Shown: piece by piece, positions 59,755-64,000 of the stretch
Layout of the letters: each line of letters starts with the position of its first letter
Numbering within the stretch: position 1 is the stretch's first letter
Assembly (NCBI GenBank): GCA_015680685.1
Contig: MNCI01025099.1
Span: 23,641 to 87,640 of the forward strand
Reading direction: 5' to 3'
Source of the DNA: Gnetum montanum
Lineage: Eukaryota > Streptophyta > Gnetopsida > Gnetales > Gnetaceae
Length of the DNA: 64,000 bases
Position numbers and translations under genes: made by a program
Notes under the pieces: model-generated
The model's input: the letters and a program-made list of their open reading frames with translations, nothing else
What the model was told of the DNA's origin: nothing
Databases searched by the model: none

Positions 59755-60078
59755 ATTATCAAGTGAATAATGGTTTACATGTATTTCCTATGGTGATGCA
59801 TGATGGGATGTTGATGACTAAAATAATGAAAAATGACATAGATAGTATGATTAATAGTATGAATAACTTCCACAAGAAAATGAAACTAAATATAATTTTA
59901 TTAAGCATTGTTTATGGTGATTATGAATGTTAAAGCTAGGATGAAGATGTTATGGATCGATTATGAAACTACCTGTATTCAAAGACCCTGTAGTTACAAC
60001 ACCTATAGCAATAAAAGGGGACACACAGTAAAATAGAAGGAGGAAAAGAAAAGAGAGAACATGTTAAATTCTTTTGCA

Positions 60079-61330
60079 GGTATATATAAAAATATTGTCA
60101 AAAAAAGATAATAAATAACTTGCTAATAAAATCCTTTAGTACATCATACATCAACCTTAGGAATGTAGCAGGTGCATGTGTGAGTTAAAATTATGGATCA
60201 AAAACTTAGATGCGGGATTGACTAAGTTTCCTAATTAAAATCACTATAACCACTAAAGTCAAACACAACGTTTACATGGTTCTCCAAATTGGATACATCC
60301 ACACTGAAATAGTAGAACCCATGTACACCTCTAAACTTTGTTTCTTAAAAATGTGGTTTTAAGAGCACCACAACATTTACAAGATTTCAACTTTTCTCTG
60401 AAGTGTTTCATCGCTGTGAAACCACTCAATCCTATAATGTTCCAACAAGATCAAAATGTTATTTAAAGGATCCCATAACCTTTATAACCATGAGCTCTAC
60501 TCTAAAGTGTTTTATCACTGCAAAACCACTCAGCCCTATAAGGTCCTAACAAGCTCAATGAATATGCCTTCTTACAAGAAGGACATCACTCCTTCATAGC
60601 TACGAGAAAGAAAGAAAAGAATCAAGTAAATAGTGTAACTTGATTTATAGATCCCTTGCACTTGAGGCTCAAGACAATCAATACAAGCAAATGATGATAT
60701 AATGAAGAACAAAGACAAATTCTCTTGAGTAGCCAATAATGGATCTTTTCAATGGACAATGCTTGCACAATTCACAATAATTTTACTCTATCTTATACCC
60801 TTGGAGTTTTAAAAAACTCCTTGGAATTCATGCAATGGCTATTAAATGGCTAGTATAGACATCTACTTCAAGGATGAGGCATCTATCTATGAATGTCCTT
60901 AATGTAGGAGAGATGTCTACCTAGAAATGTAGATGTCTACCTATAGATGTCTACCTGTAGACATCTATCTTCTAAGATAGACATTAGGTATTTCTCAGAG
61001 ACATCTACTCTATTGAAATATTCTAAGATATGGTGCATTCCTTATTCATTTTGATATCTCAACAGTCTTTAGAACATCATTATTTAGCTTGTAGATTCTA
61101 TTTCCATCCATGTTTTCATCTTATCCTATTTAGTCTTCATTTCATCATTGTAGTTCTTGTTCTTGAAGTTCTTGACTCTATAAGCTCATGTTTAGAGGTC
61201 TTGGATCATCATGTGAAGTCCTTACTCATTCTATTCTTTTGTTGTTCTACAAAACTTGAAACACAAACACACACATTCTACATTCTCCATTTTCTCTAAG
61301 GTTTTGACATACCAAAAGGTCAATAATCTT
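60079..61330 (-). repeat. LTR-like sequence of another family
   Basis: On the minus strand a Copia-like purine tract GAAAGGGGAAGATTATTG (near 61340-61320) is followed by sequence containing a dense AGATGTCTACC array (61010-60855) and a TATAAG-like box near 60800. A 104-base tandem duplication containing AGTGTTT(C/T)ATC lies at about 60396-60560. The far end and PBS were not found. The assignment as a Copia-type LTR is tentative. Confidence 0.35.
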
Positions 61331-62300
61331 CCCCTTTCTAGTGATGTCCAAAACTTAAGAAAATGGCTTAGTATGTGCCATGATATATAAATTATTAAGC
61401 TAAGGATGATACAGAGATAAATAGCTATCAAAGAATATGCATCCTTCATACAACATATACCCATTAAATACAAGGAGACATAAGTAAAGCCTTGTGAATT
61501 TATAATATAGAAATTTAAGATCAAAGGTTGAACAATGAAGATTAGTTATCCTATCTCTTATACATATGCACAACTTTTCCGTCCACTATGTATACCATCC
61601 ACTAAATAGAAAGCACTAATGTAACCATATAGACATAACTTTCTTACACATAAATGACATATGCCCATGTGCAAACCATCATATCACAAACACAAGAAAA
61701 TTCATAAAATTCTCTCCTTTTTTAGACATCATCAAAAGATAACCTAGGCCTTAAAACAAATAGGCATATAAGGATGGAGCACAAAAAATAGTCTCCATTA
61801 TGTGTGATCTTCATACAAAAATTTAAGAGATCCTCGTCAACATATCTCCCTTTTTGGAACATTAGAAAGATAAGCATTGTCATGATAAGGAGAGTAAATA
61901 TAAACAATGTTTAAATACTTTAGGTTTAAATATATCTATACACAAGAATGATCACACTAGATTTTGTAAAAGATCAAAAAAAAAAAAATAATACATTTCA
62001 AAAGACTATTAAAGATAAACATCAAGACACATCACATAGTCTTTATCTAAGCAAAAACTCATTAGACTTTTCTCATCACACTTTCAATATTCAAAAGATA
62101 AGATATAGTAATTTCATGGTAAGGAGAGTGAAAATATGCACAACCAACTTTTAAGAAATAGATGGCCTCATTCACTTGATTAAAAAATCACTTGATTAGA
62201 CTTCTTTAAAAAAAAAAACCTAAAATCATTGATTTGTTTTTAAAATTAAGTGTCTTATAAAAGTCGTGCTCACTCACTCAACTTGTGCCATCAAAAATTT
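61331..62300. other. AT-rich stretch, no gene recognised
   Basis: Phrases like TCTCC(C/T)TTTTTAGACATCATCAAAAG recur (near 61335, 61715 and 61845), reminiscent of the purine tract end of Copia internal regions read in reverse. No domain could be read on either strand. Confidence 0.4.
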
Positions 62301-63060
62301 TAATCCGGTAAATGATCTATTGCCCTATTGAAAAATTATGAAAGGCCCTACCCATACGCGAAGTGTTATTCAACGTGTAATCTGGGTTTAAACGTGACCC
62401 ATGTTCAATTGAAGTTTTAAAATCCAAAAAAGGTGGTCAGACTGAGCAGTTAGAGAATTTTCAAAATCATATTTTTTAAATTTAAAAAGGTTCAATAAGA
62501 TCAAACCCATTCAACTTGGGTTGGCCCAAGTTGCACATGCTGTGGAGTTGGTTTGTGAATTTAAAAAATAGCGTCTGCTTAGCAAGGCAACTCAGGGTTG
62601 GTTGTGAATACAAAATTGGTTTTGACTGTATCTGTGCCTTTGTCCGGAGGGGGAAAAATGAAAATCGAACGTTCTGTGAAATTGCGTTGTAAATGCTGCA
62701 CAGTTGCGCTGTGAATAATAAAAAAATCAGTTTTGACCGGTTTCACCAATATCAGTGCACATTTTACGTGTTTCCCACTTTCCCAACTCCTCTCGCACGA
62801 AAACTATTCGATACGTGTTTCCCACTTTCCCAACCCCTCTCACACGAAAACTATTTGAAGTAACGTTATGAGGCTAATTTGGCTCCAGCCTTATAGTTTG
62901 TAGGTTTTCATTTGGCTTTGCATTTTAACGGTTGGGGCCGCTTGAGCACGCGCTGCTAAAAAAGTGGGGTTAAAGGGCAGAAATGATAATTTACATAAAC
63001 AACAAACTTGTAACAAAAAGAATAGTAAAGCAAATTACAACCATGCAAAGATGATGGACG
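62301..63060. other. CpG-retaining stretch without recognised gene
   Basis: It is richer in CpG (ACGTG, GCGTTG, CGCGCTGC) than the repeats around it. It contains a 47-base tandem duplication at 62766-62859 (ACGTGTTTCCCACTTTCCC twice). It may be unique host sequence or a regulatory region, but I see no exon in it. Confidence 0.35.
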
Positions 63061-63480
63061 CCAAAACTTAAAACCTTCAACAATTTAGACTTTTTTGAAA
63101 GAAGAACTTTATTATTTTTAAACCCTTCTGTATGACATTGAAGTTGGACCAACTAGTTCGAGCATACTTTATACCATAATCAAAAGCAATGTACCTCATG
63201 TTTTAGTACCAAGTATTTCATATGTGTTTTCAGATGAATAAAATAATTTAAAAAGGCAAGATTTTCCAAGCTAAGCATTGAATAATATAATCATCTTTGA
63301 AGATGCATTAAGGGAATGTAAGAAATTGACTCTGATGAAAAATTTGAACCAAATGAGAATAATCTTAAATCTATTTAGAAAATAAGCACTACCAAAAAAA
63401 AATGAGTAAATGAATCCTTTGTTTAAATATAGCACATCTAGGAAGCTCAACTCTTAAAAGGTAAAGTCTCTATCTAATGG
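63061..63480. other. AT-rich stretch, no gene recognised
   Basis: No reading frame, RNA or repeat structure could be supported here. It abuts the LINE fragment that follows. Confidence 0.4.
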
Positions 63481-64000
63481 AAGACCCAAATAAATCAAGG
63501 ACCAAGGATGCGAAAAGAAATTGATGCTTTAATTGGGCCTTTAAGCTCTAAACTCTACAAAAAATAACTTTTCAATGATAATTGATTTTGGCTCTTGAAG
63601 CTTTACAATAAATGTCAATGTAGTAGTGAAATCATCATGATCTTTATTTAAAGTAAGAAAACTATCATTTGCAAATTGACTATAAAGGAGTTCTTTTCAC
63701 CTTTAGGCAAAGTTATCCCTTTTAACCTCATGAAATTCTTAGGAGCAAAAGCATAGCTCCTAAAGCATTAGTTGCAATAATGAAAAGGTAGATAGTTAAA
63801 GGACATCCTTGTTGAATTGCTCTTTTAGCTCAATCACATCTAAGAAGGTTCCTTTGATGTAGTTAACTGAAGAGGCATTTTTGTAGCTCTTTGTTGAACT
63901 ACTCTTTGTAGCTCAATCTTTGATGTTTATTAAAAAGGACCAATCAAGCTTGTAATAAGCTTTAGCAAAATCAAGTTTGAGAAGAATAGCTTTTTTATTT
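63480..64000 (-). pseudogene. LINE reverse transcriptase fragment
   Basis: On the minus strand, entering at the window edge, the sequence encodes KAILLKLDFAKAYYKLDWSF (about 63995-63920), the first RT block (L-L-K-L-D-F-x-K-A-Y-D-x-V-D-W). Then comes RAIQQGCPLTIYLFIIATNA (63830-63765), corresponding to G-V-R-Q-G-C-P-L-S-P-Y-L-F. The end is GITLPKGEKNSFIVN...LTLNKDHDDFTTTL (63725-63610), corresponding to the segment around the F-A-D-D box. Part of the palm between the first two blocks is missing or damaged and the F-A-D-D motif is degraded. It is a non-LTR retrotransposon of the plant L1-like type, inactive here. It continues past the window edge. Confidence 0.7.

Larger units (their letters stand above)
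54240..60078. repeat. Second copy of the composite block, uninterrupted
   Basis: It is homologous to 1-3187 plus 11736-14580 in the same orientation, including the ORF/gag junction near 56111, the LTR and about 320 bases of flank outside it. In the first 260 bases of the ORF I count about fifteen differences by eye. Unlike the first copy it carries no inserted element at the CCTCT site near 57456. Confidence 0.85.

Overview
The window looks like an intergenic stretch of a very large, repeat-laden plant nuclear genome. A gymnosperm is plausible but not proven. It is AT-rich, full of decayed LTR retrotransposons whose CpG sites have mostly turned into TpG or CpA, and has only one small island of recognisable host coding exons. 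There are no bacterial-style operons, no rRNA or intact tRNA genes and no CRISPR array.

Layout: 1-3187 and 11736-14260 are the two halves of one composite Ty3/Gypsy (Athila-like) copy. It is split by a younger 8.5 kb element of the same LTR family at 3188-11735, flanked by the 5-base target duplication CCTCT. The split copy plus about 320 bases of right flank recurs uninterrupted at about 54240-60078. Between them lie a broken Ty1/Copia element (17.7-19.3 kb, + strand), an intron-containing pseudogene of unknown family (19.6-22.4 kb), a minus-strand Athila-like element with gag and protease (23.2-28.3 kb) abutting an older LTR, a 5'-truncated plus-strand Athila-like element (30.5-39.0 kb), and a second plus-strand Athila-like element with LTR end, PBS, gag, protease, RT, RNase H and integrase (about 45.9-56.1 kb). 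That last element is fused head-to-head to the composite block. A non-LTR (LINE) reverse transcriptase fragment on the minus strand closes the window at 63.5-64 kb.

The host island is at 43.3-44.5 kb on the minus strand. A first exon of the folate enzyme FolD (methylenetetrahydrofolate dehydrogenase/cyclohydrolase), ending in a GT donor, sits about 450 bases upstream of a two-exon SAWADEE-domain gene. The stretch between is open in the phase that would let the two be spliced into one chimeric protein; this is the most interesting candidate here.

The Athila-like families share a gag with a C-x2-C-x3-H-x4-C zinc knuckle, a primer-binding site matching a decayed tRNA-Asp 3' end, and a long ORF downstream of pol resembling the plant 'putative transposon protein' domain followed by coiled coil. 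The inner 8.5 kb element carries gag and this ORF but no pol, so it looks non-autonomous. The LTR promoters carry CpG-rich palindromic GATATC arrays upstream of a TATA box; other subfamilies have different short repeats in the same place. All element ORFs seen are broken by stops or frameshifts. All comparisons were made by eye.
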